Assembly (NCBI RefSeq): GCF_900188085.1
Contig: NZ_FZOU01000001.1
Span: 992,001 to 1,056,000, forward strand
Direction of reading: 5' to 3'
From: Granulicella rosea
GTDB taxonomy: Bacteria > Acidobacteriota > Terriglobia > Terriglobales > Acidobacteriaceae
Length of the DNA stretch: 64,000 bases
This document shows, in pieces, positions 45,395-54,727 of this stretch; position 1 is the stretch's first letter; every line of letters begins with the position of its first letter. The notes beneath the pieces are model-generated. The model worked only from the letters and a program-made list of their open reading frames with translations, did not search any database and was not told where the DNA came from. The position numbers were made by a program, and so were the translations under genes.

Positions 45395-45887
45395 GGTTTC
45401 CGACGGATTCCAGATCGGGGTTGGGCAAACTCAATTGACCTGTGCCCGCTTCCGGATGTTCCGCAGAACAAACTAGCGCCGGCATGGAAGTGCTGGACGG
45501 CTCAGGAGGGCCATCTTCAGAGCGTTCAAATACGGGGACGTAGGAGCCTGCAGGGAACGAAAGCCGCAATTCGTCCTGATGCTGCGGATCTTCGTAGTAT
45601 TTGGAGATACGTTTTCGGATTTTTGAAGCCGTAACGCGAACTATGGGGTCGTTGAGGGTGTCGTAGCTGGGATTGCGACCGAAGACCTCGATGCCGATGA
45701 TCCGTTCTTTGATAGAGCCGGGATCGTCGGCGAGTGTGCGCTCGACGATAAAGCGCAAAAAATCACCACAGCGCTCGCTTCTGGCGAAGCTATCATCGAT
45801 CAGGAGTCGGCCCAACTGTTCTTGGACAACCAACTTCTCGTCTTCCGTCTTGGGAACCCAGACCTTACGCGTTTTCTTCGCTACCAT
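44481..45887 (-). CDS. Membrane-anchored regulator-like protein, copy 2
   Basis: This paralogue has a cytoplasmic domain with SIKERIIGIEVFGRNPSYDT and PIVRVTASKIRKR, homologous to but clearly diverged from copy 1, then a different linker (PSSTSMPALVCSAEHPE), and then the transmembrane helix and outer domain that differ from copy 1 at two residues only (P for S in GKSVPLAD, V for A in ISAVARAP). The start is uncertain; I take the ATG at 45887 (MVAKKTRKVW), since the upstream 29 codons look non-coding, though its ribosome site (AGAGG, ten bases away) is weak. It lies upstream of, and in line with, the NHL lipoprotein gene, with the conserved 72-bp element between. A sensor/transcription-factor role is inferred from topology. 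Confidence 0.75.
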   Translation of the reverse strand: MVAKKTRKVWVPKTEDEKLVVQEQLGRLLIDDSFARSERCGDFLRFIVERTLADDPGSIKERIIGIEVFGRNPSYDTLNDPIVRVTASKIRKRISKYYEDPQHQDELRLSFPAGSYVPVFERSEDGPPEPSSTSMPALVCSAEHPEAGTGQLSLPNPDLESVGNPVQGATVVKTQDSFRWVFLSLLFVAVIAVCVAGTTWYRFSRPISAVARAPLWSALFDSAHPTHLVTSDYALVGLREITGKSVPLADYANRKYLPESNQATPEELRYFTALLAGSSTSDVDAPIIARVSALAQQNQKAIDTRASRHITISDLRTDDNFIFLGSPSSNPWSSLFSNELDFQFVIDKATQREIIQNVRPGPHEPPAYVPTALGGGTGESYAIVALVQNLDQNGQVLIVGGANGEGTDAAGRLITDPLHLWSALKSCGMEQRSPLRHFELVLRLSTLAGSPTHLDVVACHLLPGTASR

Positions 45888-46335
45888 ACTCAGGATACCT
45901 CTCGACATCCAGAATCGATAGACGATAGGCTGTTGATGCCGTCGTACCCGTTCGACGCGAGCCTGGCTATACACGCACGTTAGGCGTTATTACAATCCTG
46001 CTCTTGCCGCTCGAGACTGAAACCAATGTTACCACTGGCGCTGCCGCACCGAGGCGTTCGACGCTGTCGCCGTGGCCGAGCACTCTCGTTGCCGACCCAC
46101 AGATTAGTCGCGGTCATCGTGACAGAACGGGTGCCGGTGTCCAAGGATCGCTCCCGCATTGCCAAAATCGAGTTCAACAGTTGGGTTACGAGTAAGATCA
46201 GGGCAACTAACGTTCAAGGGTTTTCTAGATAACTTTAGATAAGGGCTTCATTAGAACCTAGTATGGATGAAGAAAAGTAGCGGGGACTAAAAGCCCGTGC
46301 TTCATGCAGACCCAGTTCAAAGCGATGGAAGCTCG
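45888..46335. other. Intergenic with one AACGTT site
   Basis: No gene recognised. AACGTT occurs at 46209-46214, about 125 bp upstream of the likely start of the GH3 remnant, in the sequence CTAACGTTCAAGG. Confidence 0.4.
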
Positions 46336-46745
46336 ATGAATCGATTCGCAGGCCCCCATATCTCTTACCTTCAACGCTTGGTAATGCCGAGGGCTTTCAC
46401 AGCGGTATTTGCCTGTGGCGCGCATGCGCACCGGGCTCCGGCCCAGACAGACCAGGAACCACGGATGAACACCGCCTTGCCGCCTGAACAGCGAGCCCAT
46501 CTTGCGGTTCAGGCGATGGTGCTGGAAGAAAAACCGCAGCTCGTCCATGGAACCGGCTGCGGAGTTCTGAAGGCAGGTGCCGAGGTGGCTCCGCGACACA
46601 ACGGCGATGCAGGATTTGTGACTGGCATTCCACGTCTTCATATCCCCGACATCAACCTCGCCGACTCGGCGGTAGGCGCTCGCATGGCCGCACGCGAGAG
46701 CCGGTATGCGACCATGCTGCCCTCGGTTATTCCGCATTTAGCTGC
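46336..46745 (+). pseudogene. GH3 beta-glucosidase, 5-prime remnant
   Basis: After a signal-like start the frame reads ALPPEQRAHLAVQAMVLEEK, then QLVHGTG, APRHNGDAGFVTGIPRL, IPDINLADSAVGARMAARES and RYATMLPS. This is the N-terminal portion of a GH3 beta-glucosidase of the class that starts with a strongly conserved LHGTG-to-ATxLPS block. It is followed after about 20 codons by unrelated residues and the ribosome site of the GH92 gene, so roughly 130 of the expected 800 residues remain. It must have been truncated by deletion. Its operator-like AACGTT site upstream is preserved. Confidence 0.75.
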
Positions 46746-46787
46746 TTCTTTCATTGTCGTTGCATGTTTTCTTATTGGAGGCAATGC

Positions 46788-49001
46788 ATGAAGTTACCGC
46801 TGTTGAATGTGAGTGGAAGATCCCTCCTGCTGACGGGCATGATTTTTTCCTTCGCTGCTGGACAAGTGTTTGCGCAGCAATTGACCCAGTATGTGAATGT
46901 CTTCGCCGGAACCCAGGGCGATCACGGACAGACTACGCCTGCGGCCAGCCTGCCCTTCGGCATGGCCATCATTGGGCCGGACACATATCCCGCGATCCAT
47001 GGGGATTTTCACAACGGGTACAACTACACCGACAAGAAGATTGTGGGCTTCTCCCACTTCCGCATGAGTGGTGTAGGTTGCAGTGGAGAAGGTGGCAACC
47101 TCTCCATGCTTCCGTTGTCCTCGCCGCCGCAGTCCTCCAATCCTGACAACTACGCGCAAGAGTACATTAAAGATGCCGAGCAAGGTGCGCCTGACTTCTA
47201 CGCCGTCACCTTTGCATCCAGGATTCGCGCTGAGATGACCGCCACCCGGCACGCCAGCATCGAGAAATACGTCTTTCCCGAAGGTGGTACCAGCTCGATT
47301 CTCGTCAACCTCACAACCGGTCGCACCAAAATTCTTTCCGCCGAGATTCACCAGGTCTCGCCGACGCGTCTCGAAGGAAAAATACGGGCCGGCATGTTAT
47401 GCAATGTCGACGGATACTACGACATTTACTTCGATCTCGAAACGCAGGCTCCGATCCTCTCTGTCGATGACCTCCGCCCAGATCACCCCGCGACGGTGGT
47501 CAATCTGAAGTTTGCTCCGTCCACGACGCTTGTCTCCACGAAAGTGGGTTTCTCCACGATCAGCACGGCGGACGCTGCCTCCGTGTTGAAGCGCGAGATC
47601 CTGGCATGGGATTTCGAGAAGGTCCGTGCAGCCGGAAACGACGCATGGAATCAAGAACTCTCGCGCATCACGATCCATGCATCGCCTGCGGAAACGCATC
47701 TCTTCTACACCACGTATTACCACACGCTATTGTTGCCTATGCTCGTTGCAGATATTGGGGAGACCTACCGGGGAACGGACTCGGAAGTTCATACTGCGAA
47801 GAGTCACCGTTACTACAGCGGTTGGTCACTCTGGGATACCTACCGCACCCAGATGCCGCTGCTTACGCTCCTTAGCGATGAGCGTGCAAGAGACCTTTGC
47901 GGATCGCTGACCGACGTTTTCAGACAGCGCTACGCCGAACAAGCCACCGGCTACTGGCCCGTCCCAGAGATTCGTCAGGAAGGTGCAGAGCAATACCTGC
48001 TGGACTCTGCACGCAAAGGCATCTGCCCAAATCTCGATGCCACCACGTACAAGTTCGTACGCGACCAGCTCCTGACCCGCATTCATAGTAGGCGAGGCAC
48101 GCTCGACTATGTGCCCTATACGCCTAAAAGGCCCGGCACGGTCGCGACCACGCTTGTCGACGATTATGTTGCGTGGGCCTTATCCGGACTGGCGATGCAA
48201 CAAAGCGAGAACGCCGATGCCAAAATGTTTGCGAAAATTGCGGCTAGCTATCCCGTCCTGTGGGACAAAGAAGTCTCTCAGTTTGCGGGTAAGGACGCTG
48301 AAGGGAACTGGCATGTCATCAAGGATCCTGACGTCGATGACGACACGGTCTTCTACGAAGGGAGCGCTCGCCAGTATCGTTGGGCAGTGCCGTATGACAT
48401 GCCCGGATTGATCCATCTTATGGGCGGAGCGGACAACTTCACGCGTGACCTTAACGACCTTTTCACCACGCACCACTTCAACATGGCGAACGAGCCTGAC
48501 CTGGAGTATCCCTATCTGTTTGTTTACTCCGGCGCACCGTGGCTAACACAAAAGTATGTTCACGACTTCGCCACCAAGCCGCAGGTTCAGATTTACGCCT
48601 CGCATGGCTATTATCCAAAACCTGTTTTTGAGGTTGCGTTCAAAGACACTCCTGCAGCGCTGCTTCCCGAGATGGACGACGATGCCGGGGCTATGAGCTC
48701 ATGGTATGTTCTCAGCGCTATCGGCCTCTACCAACCGCTCATCGGCGAACCCTACTATATCGTCACGACGCCCGTCATCGCCCACACTAAACTTCATTTG
48801 AGCGGAGGCAAAATCTTCAGCATCGACGTCACACAAGGTGACCCTGCGACTGACACTTATATCCAGTCGGCCGCCTTGAACGGAAAACCACTCGATCGTG
48901 CATGGGTCCACGACAATGAAGTCCGTGCTGGGGGCAAACTGACGTTAATCCTCGGCAGCCAACCCAACAAGCAGTGGGGCCTCGAGCCACCGCCGCAATA
49001 G
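46788..49001 (+). CDS. GH92 alpha-1,2-mannosidase
   Basis: A 737-residue secreted enzyme: signal peptide ending VFAQQ, then VNVFAGTQGDHGQTTPAASLPF and GFSHFRMSGVGCSGEGGN of the N-terminal sandwich, and in the (alpha/alpha)6 part YEGSARQYRWAVPYD, PYLFVYSGAPWLTQ and LLPEMDDDAGAMSSWYV. The acid residues in these blocks are the catalytic and calcium-binding set of family 92. The enzyme removes terminal alpha-mannose by inversion. The ATG at 46788 is chosen because GGAGG lies six bases upstream; the longer frame adds eight residues of the GH3 remnant. It is followed closely by the SGNH esterase gene, 32 bp apart, so the two are probably co-transcribed. Confidence 0.93.
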   Translation: MKLPLLNVSGRSLLLTGMIFSFAAGQVFAQQLTQYVNVFAGTQGDHGQTTPAASLPFGMAIIGPDTYPAIHGDFHNGYNYTDKKIVGFSHFRMSGVGCSGEGGNLSMLPLSSPPQSSNPDNYAQEYIKDAEQGAPDFYAVTFASRIRAEMTATRHASIEKYVFPEGGTSSILVNLTTGRTKILSAEIHQVSPTRLEGKIRAGMLCNVDGYYDIYFDLETQAPILSVDDLRPDHPATVVNLKFAPSTTLVSTKVGFSTISTADAASVLKREILAWDFEKVRAAGNDAWNQELSRITIHASPAETHLFYTTYYHTLLLPMLVADIGETYRGTDSEVHTAKSHRYYSGWSLWDTYRTQMPLLTLLSDERARDLCGSLTDVFRQRYAEQATGYWPVPEIRQEGAEQYLLDSARKGICPNLDATTYKFVRDQLLTRIHSRRGTLDYVPYTPKRPGTVATTLVDDYVAWALSGLAMQQSENADAKMFAKIAASYPVLWDKEVSQFAGKDAEGNWHVIKDPDVDDDTVFYEGSARQYRWAVPYDMPGLIHLMGGADNFTRDLNDLFTTHHFNMANEPDLEYPYLFVYSGAPWLTQKYVHDFATKPQVQIYASHGYYPKPVFEVAFKDTPAALLPEMDDDAGAMSSWYVLSAIGLYQPLIGEPYYIVTTPVIAHTKLHLSGGKIFSIDVTQGDPATDTYIQSAALNGKPLDRAWVHDNEVRAGGKLTLILGSQPNKQWGLEPPPQ

Positions 49002-49033
49002 GTCCAGGCTAAATGCCACTCAAAGGTATTCAA

Positions 49034-49885
49034 ATGAAACTGCCATTTCAAATCATGCTTTCTGCGCTGCTGTTGCCGCCTTTCACCCTGCACGGCCAGC
49101 AAGCCAATACGACGCCAATGCGGCCTATGGAGCCGATACCGTCCAACGTTACGTATGCTCCCGCCAACTCGTCGCTACCCACTATATTCATTGTTGGAGA
49201 TTCCACTAGCGTTGGCTGGGGTCCTCAATTCGCCCCGTTCTTTGAAACACGGAAGGTCAATGTGGTCGTAGCAGGGGCCTCGGGACGCTCGTCGCGTACC
49301 TACATGACCGAAGGGCTCTGGGATCGGGTTCGGGCTCATATCCACGCGCACGACGTCGTCCTCATCCAGTTCGGACATAATGATTCCTCCGGGCTCAACG
49401 ATCCGTTTCGTGCCCGTGGGACTATGAAAGGTATCGGCGATGAAACCGAGGAGATCGACAACCAACTCACAAAGAAGCACGAGGTTGTCCATTCCTACGG
49501 TTGGTATCTGCGTCGGTACGTTCAGGATACGAAAGCCAAAGGAGCGGTACCGGTCATCCTGTCGCTCACGCCGGACAACGTTTGGAACGGTGACAAAATG
49601 GCACCTTCAAATGTTCGTTTCGCCGGGTGGGCCGCCGACGTTGCGGAACAGGAGCATGTCAATTACGTCAATATCAATGCGATCCTGAACGATCGCTATA
49701 GCAAGCTCGGCAAGGAGAAGACCAGAGAGCTCTTTGCTACCAACGACAAAATTCATCTGACCAAGGTCGGCTGGCAACTTAATGCGTTATGGATTCTCGA
49801 GGCCTTGGAGCGCCTAGGCGACACGCCCGTTGATCGTTTTCTTTCTGTACGGGGGAAAGAGGCATTGCCCGTGTCACCAAAGTGA
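49034..49885 (+). CDS. Rhamnogalacturonan acetylesterase (SGNH hydrolase)
   Basis: Protein of 283 residues with signal peptide (FTLHGQQ). The SGNH blocks are intact: FIVGDSTSVGWG with the nucleophile serine, VVAGASGRSSRTY, VLIQFGHNDSSG and the closing DKIHLTKVGWQ with the catalytic Asp-x-x-His. This arrangement is that of the rhamnogalacturonan acetylesterase (CE12-like) branch, which removes acetyl groups from pectic backbones. AAGG seven bases before the ATG at 49034 supports the start. The broken homologue at 36875 indicates an older duplicate. Adjacent GH92 and GH28 genes fit pectin breakdown. Confidence 0.88.
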   Translation: MKLPFQIMLSALLLPPFTLHGQQANTTPMRPMEPIPSNVTYAPANSSLPTIFIVGDSTSVGWGPQFAPFFETRKVNVVVAGASGRSSRTYMTEGLWDRVRAHIHAHDVVLIQFGHNDSSGLNDPFRARGTMKGIGDETEEIDNQLTKKHEVVHSYGWYLRRYVQDTKAKGAVPVILSLTPDNVWNGDKMAPSNVRFAGWAADVAEQEHVNYVNINAILNDRYSKLGKEKTRELFATNDKIHLTKVGWQLNALWILEALERLGDTPVDRFLSVRGKEALPVSPK

Positions 49886-50051
49886 CTCCACATGGTTCGC
49901 GTTTGTTACCGCCACTTAGCACGGCGAGCCCGTTGATTGTCCTTTTCAGTCAACTAATTCAGTCGCGAGGACGAGCGTTGAAGGTGTAGGCAGGGAAGAC
50001 AGCATGATCGAAAGGCAACGGAGCTCAAGTCTATTCACGGGGAGGCAACAA

Positions 50052-51644
50052 ATGGCGGCGCGAGGAAACACGAAAAGGGGTTGGCTAGCCGGAATTATTT
50101 TGGCGCTCTTGACGCTGCGGATGGGTTCGTCTACATCTTCAGGCATCGCGCAACAGCAGGTGCCGGCGACCCAGTCTGGTTTATCCGTAGGAGGCGGCGG
50201 TCAGGGTAGGACCACGCTGCATGTCGCGTCCCAGCTAGTTGTGCTGGATGTCGTGGTGACACAAAAGGATTCCGCTCTCCGAACGAATCTCAGCAAAGAA
50301 GATATCCATGTGACAGAGAACGGTGTCGCGCAGAAGATTCTCTACTTCGAGTCTCCCGCAGAGCACCATATCCCCGCCGGCACCGAAATCCACTCCACAA
50401 ATGACCTTGAAAGCCGTGCACCACAAGCGCCGGTTTCCGTGATGGTGCTGGACGAACTCAACACTCCTTTTAATGATATGGGGTTCGCCCGCTATGCGTT
50501 GGAAAAGTACCTAAACGCGCAGCCAAACGAACTCAGTGCACCCACAATGCTGCTGGCCGTCAGCGATGAACATTTGCAGGTGTTATGCGACTATACGCAG
50601 GACCGCTCGGTCATCCTCAATGCGCTGAAAAAACACCTTGCCAGTTATCCATGGCAGGTGCAACGCAACCCGAACCGTATCCGGCAGATGATTCAGTCGT
50701 TGGGTGCGCTGGAACAGGTTGCGCAGGCCACAGCGGGCCATCCTGGACACAAGAACCTTTTCTGGGTTGGGCATGGCTTTCCGGGAGTTGAGCTCTCAGG
50801 TCCTAACATCGATCAAGCTGCGGCCACCTCCCTGAAAGCCGCAGTTGAACAAGCTGTGGACATGTTACGCGATGACCGTATGACGCTTTACACCATCGAT
50901 CCAACTGCACTTTCTTCCACCGTGAGTACTACCGTCGATGACGACTCCGGCCCGCTCGGAGATATAGTGTATCCCGCCGCAGACCCATTCCTCGGCGATG
51001 TGAACTTCGTCACGCTGGCGAAGGCCAGTGGCGGCAAATCCTTTTTTTCAAGGAACGATATCGATGCCGAGATTGAAGAGAGTGCCCGGGATGGGGTGAA
51101 TTACTACACACTCGCGTATCGACCCGAACTCCAATCCGACCAGGAGCGTCCCTATCGCAAGATCCGTGTCACCTTCACGCAGCCGGGGCTTCACGCCAAT
51201 CTAAGGGATGGCTACTACACCACCGAGAGCGTAAACAGCAACCCAGCCGCGCGTCGTGCGACCTATGACGTAGATGCAGCCGTCGAAAATACGATGGTGT
51301 ATACAGGGCTTGAGGTGCATGCGGTCGAGCGGCCGGAGGCCCCCGGCAACTTCGTCGTCGGCATTTCGGAGAATCAGCTCACTTGGAACGATGAAGGTGG
51401 TGGGCAGTCCTCGAAACTTACACTTGCGGTTGCCGACATCGACCGAAAAGGCCGCATACTGCGTCGCGTCACGGAGGATGTGACCGCACGCCGTTCTACG
51501 GAGGCGCAGGTTGCTTCTCGCCCGCAGTTGATTCGCACGGAGATCAATCTGCCTTGCGTGCCTGGAACTAGCACAGTTCGGTTTGTCGTACGTTCCGCTG
51601 CGAATGGGAGGATAGGGTCAGCTTCGCTTTCCGTCCCTAGGTGA
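50052..51644 (+). CDS. Acidobacterial VWFA-related secreted protein
   Basis: After a membrane signal (LAGIILALLTLRM) the protein has LVVLDVVVTQKDSALRTNLS and DIHVTENGVAQKILYFE, the entry block of the VWFA-related domain found in many Acidobacteriota, followed by SVMVLDELNTPFND, a metal-site-like strand, and FWVGHGFPG and RDGVNYYTLAYRPE. The C-terminal 130 residues are a beta-rich extension. It is probably secreted and protein-binding, with unknown partner. The start at ATG 50052 has GGGGAGG six bases upstream; the ORF extends 16 residues further upstream without a ribosome site. Confidence 0.85.
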   Translation: MAARGNTKRGWLAGIILALLTLRMGSSTSSGIAQQQVPATQSGLSVGGGGQGRTTLHVASQLVVLDVVVTQKDSALRTNLSKEDIHVTENGVAQKILYFESPAEHHIPAGTEIHSTNDLESRAPQAPVSVMVLDELNTPFNDMGFARYALEKYLNAQPNELSAPTMLLAVSDEHLQVLCDYTQDRSVILNALKKHLASYPWQVQRNPNRIRQMIQSLGALEQVAQATAGHPGHKNLFWVGHGFPGVELSGPNIDQAAATSLKAAVEQAVDMLRDDRMTLYTIDPTALSSTVSTTVDDDSGPLGDIVYPAADPFLGDVNFVTLAKASGGKSFFSRNDIDAEIEESARDGVNYYTLAYRPELQSDQERPYRKIRVTFTQPGLHANLRDGYYTTESVNSNPAARRATYDVDAAVENTMVYTGLEVHAVERPEAPGNFVVGISENQLTWNDEGGGQSSKLTLAVADIDRKGRILRRVTEDVTARRSTEAQVASRPQLIRTEINLPCVPGTSTVRFVVRSAANGRIGSASLSVPR

Positions 51645-52040
51645 ATCGTCTGACTCTTTACTGAAGTTGCGCGAGAGGGCATCTCATTGCGTTATACACA
51701 GAATGAATGCCACTGCGTGTAGGTTTCAGTGATTGAAGGTCTGGCAAAATGAAAGTTTAACTACCGTAAGAACAAGCTATTAGAGCAAATTACTTCAGAT
51801 GTGTAGGACTCACCCAAACGCTTGTCATCCTGGACGAAGTGAAGGTTCTCTGGTCCGAGGGCGATGGTCTCCGCCTGTTATCGAAAAGGCTCGGGGCGGC
51901 GACTGCCGGGGGACGGCCTAGCTTGATCATTTGCTCTCGGGAGACGATATCAAACTAAGGAAAATTCATCAGATACAGGGAAGAATTCCTAGCTGAGCTT
52001 TCGACGAACTTCGTAGCCCTCATAAAACTCGGTCCCGTCA
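51645..52040. other. Intergenic, possible REP-like scrap
   Basis: No gene. Around 51825-51860 the sequence GTCATCCTGGACGAAGTGAA resembles the dispersed short repeat common in acidobacterial genomes; a related string (GCTCGGGATGACAAGC) occurs at 24204-24219. Otherwise nothing is seen. Confidence 0.35.
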
Positions 52041-52048
52041 GTTGATGT

Positions 52049-52279
52049 GTTTCAACGATACCCGCAGCTATCGGGGCTGTGCGCGCATTTCACGATGCTG
52101 GCCTGCGTGTGCCCAACGACGTTTCCATCTTGGTGGAGCCGCAGCTGCGGTCGGGGTCACTGGTCTTGGCTGATGATGCCCGGCATTGTCCTGAATTCAT
52201 TCAAAAGATTCGTGCGACGGCAGACAGTTTTATCTCTATTCCACTGACCGGCGATCTGGAGATAATGATGCGATTGTGA
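52049..52279 (+). pseudogene. Chimeric scrap: LacI-type regulator end fused to methyltransferase end
   Basis: One frame runs from a stop at 52043 through STIPAAIGAVRAF and HDAGLRVPNDVSI, the effector-domain block of LacI-family regulators just before the usual GFDD. It then switches without a frame change to LVEPQLRSGSLVLADDARH and FISIPLTGDLEIMMRL, which matches the C-terminus of O-methyltransferases. The join near 52128 fuses pieces of two unrelated genes. The LacI piece is notable because AACGTT operators suggest that a LacI regulator once acted here. Confidence 0.6.
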
Positions 52280-52445
52280 CGCATCTGGGAGCCCCTAAGC
52301 GTCGAGGCTTCACTATTTGCGGGCATTCGGATAACGCAAATCGTGGCTTGGATGTTTCAAGTACGTGAGAGATAGGCAGCCCCGGAGGCCGGTGACATGC
52401 TAATCGTGGCGCACGACCGCGCGGTCTGCCATACTCGAAGACAAG

Positions 52446-53240
52446 ATGATGACGGCAACCCATCGGAACAACGTGAAGGTCGTGGGCAATGGTAGTCGCA
52501 CGATCATGTTCGGCCACGGCTATGGCTGCGACCAGAATATGTGGCGTCGTATCGTTCCTGCATTTGCGGACCACTTCAGGATCGTGCTTTTCGATTATGT
52601 CGGCTCAGGAGCATCGGACGCCTCCGCTTTTGACAAGACCCGCTACAGCACCCTCAGCGGCTATTCTCAGGACGTCCTGGAGATCGTCGACGAACTCGGC
52701 CTGCAAGAGGTCAACTTTGTCGGCCACTCGGTCAGTTCCATGATCGGCGCTCTGGCCGCTGTCCGAAAGCCGGAGGCGTTCAAGACTCTGACCATGATCG
52801 GTCCGTCGCCCTGCTACATCAATTCCGGAGAGTATAACGGAGGGATGGAGCAAGCGGATGTCGACAGCCTGCTCGACACATTGGAGAGCAATCACGTCGC
52901 TTGGTCGGCTACCATGGCGCCTGTAATCATGGGCAATCTCGACGTTCCTGAGCTTTCCGAGGAGCTTGAAGCGAGTTTTTGCAGGATGGACCCATATCTG
53001 GCCAGCCATTTTGCTCGCGTCACATTTCTATCCGACAATCGTGACGATCTGTCGAAGGTGAAGACGAAGACGCTCATCCTGCAATGCGAAAAAGACGCCA
53101 TTGCGGGAACCAGCGTGGGAGAATATGTTCACCAGTGTCTTCCGGGCAGCCAATTCGTGATGATGAACGCGACAGGGCACTGCCCGCACATGAGCGCGCC
53201 ACAGGAAGTAGTGAAAGCGCTGAAGGCATTTCTGAACTAG
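52446..53240 (+). CDS. rsbQ: RsbQ-like alpha/beta hydrolase
   Basis: The 264-residue protein shows the RsbQ pattern: FGHGYGCDQNMWR near the start, FDYVGSGASD, the nucleophile elbow FVGHSVSSMIG (serine near residue 95), the aspartate in QCEKDAIAG and the histidine in TGHCPHM. RsbQ in Bacillus subtilis works with the PAS phosphatase RsbP in energy stress signalling; strigolactone receptors belong to the same fold. Here a PAS histidine kinase follows immediately, with its likely start just after the rsbQ stop, which supports a hydrolase/PAS-sensor pair. No ribosome site of great strength precedes the start; a second ATG lies one codon in. Confidence 0.85.
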   Translation: MMTATHRNNVKVVGNGSRTIMFGHGYGCDQNMWRRIVPAFADHFRIVLFDYVGSGASDASAFDKTRYSTLSGYSQDVLEIVDELGLQEVNFVGHSVSSMIGALAAVRKPEAFKTLTMIGPSPCYINSGEYNGGMEQADVDSLLDTLESNHVAWSATMAPVIMGNLDVPELSEELEASFCRMDPYLASHFARVTFLSDNRDDLSKVKTKTLILQCEKDAIAGTSVGEYVHQCLPGSQFVMMNATGHCPHMSAPQEVVKALKAFLN

Positions 53241-53272
53241 CTATTCCTGAGATCGATTCGGGCGTCGTCTCT

Positions 53273-54727
53273 TTGGATGCTCTGGAATCACTTCCAAACG
53301 GCTTCGTTGTATTGAGCGGAGATGGAGCGATTCTCTATGCCAATCGAGCGTTTCGCGCGTTGGTTGGCACGAAAGAGTCTCCGCTCTCGGGCACCCGGTT
53401 TCAAGACTATCTCACTCGTGGAGGCGTGATCTTTTACGACACGCAGTTCGCACCGAGCCTCCAACTACGCGGTTCCCTGGAAGAGATATCCTTCGATATT
53501 CTCAGCTTCGATAGAAGCCCCGTGCCAATCCTGGTGAATGCATCCGTTCATAGATCTTCTGACGCCAATGCCACTCGTCTTCATCTCTCTATCTTTGTGG
53601 CAAAGCAGCGCCGGCGTTACGAAGCCGAGCTGCTGCGCACCCGCCGCGAGTTCGAAGAGATCGCCGAGATTGTGCGCCGTTCGACAGATGCCATCCTTCG
53701 TCTGGATGTAGCGGGTAGCATCCTGAGTTGGAATCATGGCGCGCAGCAGGTATTCGGCATCTCTTCTGAGCAGGCGAAGACGCGGATTTTTTCTTCGCTT
53801 TTCGCTGAGAGCGAGCTCACGGTCATCGTGTCTGCGGTTGAGAGTCTTGGCAGAGGCGAAGAGGTGTCTCTGGAGTCTTCAGTTCTCCATCAGTCGGGAA
53901 AAGTTGTCGACGTCTCTGTCCGGCTCACGCCGCACATCGAGGCTCCTGGAAGATTCGTCGGCTTCTCGGCGATTATTCGCGACACTACGGCGAACAAGAG
54001 AGCTGAACGGGCTCTGCTGCAAAGCGAGAAGTTGGCTTCGGTCGGCAAACTCGCAAGCTCGATCGCTCATGAGATCAATAACCCCCTGGAATCGGTGACG
54101 AATCTTCTTTATATCCTCGAATCGTACGTTCATGACCCAGAGGGGAAAAAGTTTGTCATGACTGCGCAGGAGGAGTTGGCCCGTGTCTCGCACATTGCGA
54201 CTCACACCCTGCCGTTTCATAAGCAAAGCTCGAACCGCAGCCTGGTGGATCTTCAAAAGATGGCGGAATCAGTCTTATCGCTCTATCGCGGTAGGCTGTT
54301 AGCTGCCAGCGTCAGAGTGCTGGCGCAGTGTGGAGATACGGATCCGCTTTTCTGTTACGAAGGTGAGTTGCGGCAGGTGATGGTGAACCTTGTTTCGAAT
54401 GCCTATGATGCTCTGCGCTCAGGTGGAACGCTGATCCTTCGAGCGCATACCAGCCGCAACTGGCGAACGGGCCGCCGAGGCATTCGAATTCTTGTCGCTG
54501 ACAGCGGAAGTGGCATCGGCGCGGATATCCTTGCACATATCTTCGAGCCATTTTTTACGACGAAGGGGATTGGCGGCACGGGACTGGGATTGTGGATTAC
54601 CAAAGATTTGGTTGCCAAGAACGGCGGCATCATTTCGGCCCGAAGCAGTGATCGTGGCGAACAGACGGGCACTGTCCTCAATCTTTTCTTCGAAGATCCC
54701 ATCATCAGCCAGGATGACGCACCTTAG
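53273..54727 (+). CDS. PAS-domain sensor histidine kinase
   Basis: Two PAS domains (about residues 1-110, GFVVLSGDGAILYANRAFR; and 130-245, DAILRLDVAGSILSWNHGA) are followed by HisKA with the phospho-acceptor block SSIAHEINNPLES (about residue 265) and a HATPase with NLVSNAYDAL, DSGSGIG and GTGLGLWITKD. It has no transmembrane segment, so it is cytoplasmic. The open frame extends upstream to 53084 within rsbQ, but that part cannot be coding for this protein plausibly. The only candidate start after the overlap is a TTG at 53273, whose ribosome site is weak; translational coupling to rsbQ is likely. A response regulator partner is not visible in the window. Confidence 0.8.
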   Translation: MDALESLPNGFVVLSGDGAILYANRAFRALVGTKESPLSGTRFQDYLTRGGVIFYDTQFAPSLQLRGSLEEISFDILSFDRSPVPILVNASVHRSSDANATRLHLSIFVAKQRRRYEAELLRTRREFEEIAEIVRRSTDAILRLDVAGSILSWNHGAQQVFGISSEQAKTRIFSSLFAESELTVIVSAVESLGRGEEVSLESSVLHQSGKVVDVSVRLTPHIEAPGRFVGFSAIIRDTTANKRAERALLQSEKLASVGKLASSIAHEINNPLESVTNLLYILESYVHDPEGKKFVMTAQEELARVSHIATHTLPFHKQSSNRSLVDLQKMAESVLSLYRGRLLAASVRVLAQCGDTDPLFCYEGELRQVMVNLVSNAYDALRSGGTLILRAHTSRNWRTGRRGIRILVADSGSGIGADILAHIFEPFFTTKGIGGTGLGLWITKDLVAKNGGIISARSSDRGEQTGTVLNLFFEDPIISQDDAP

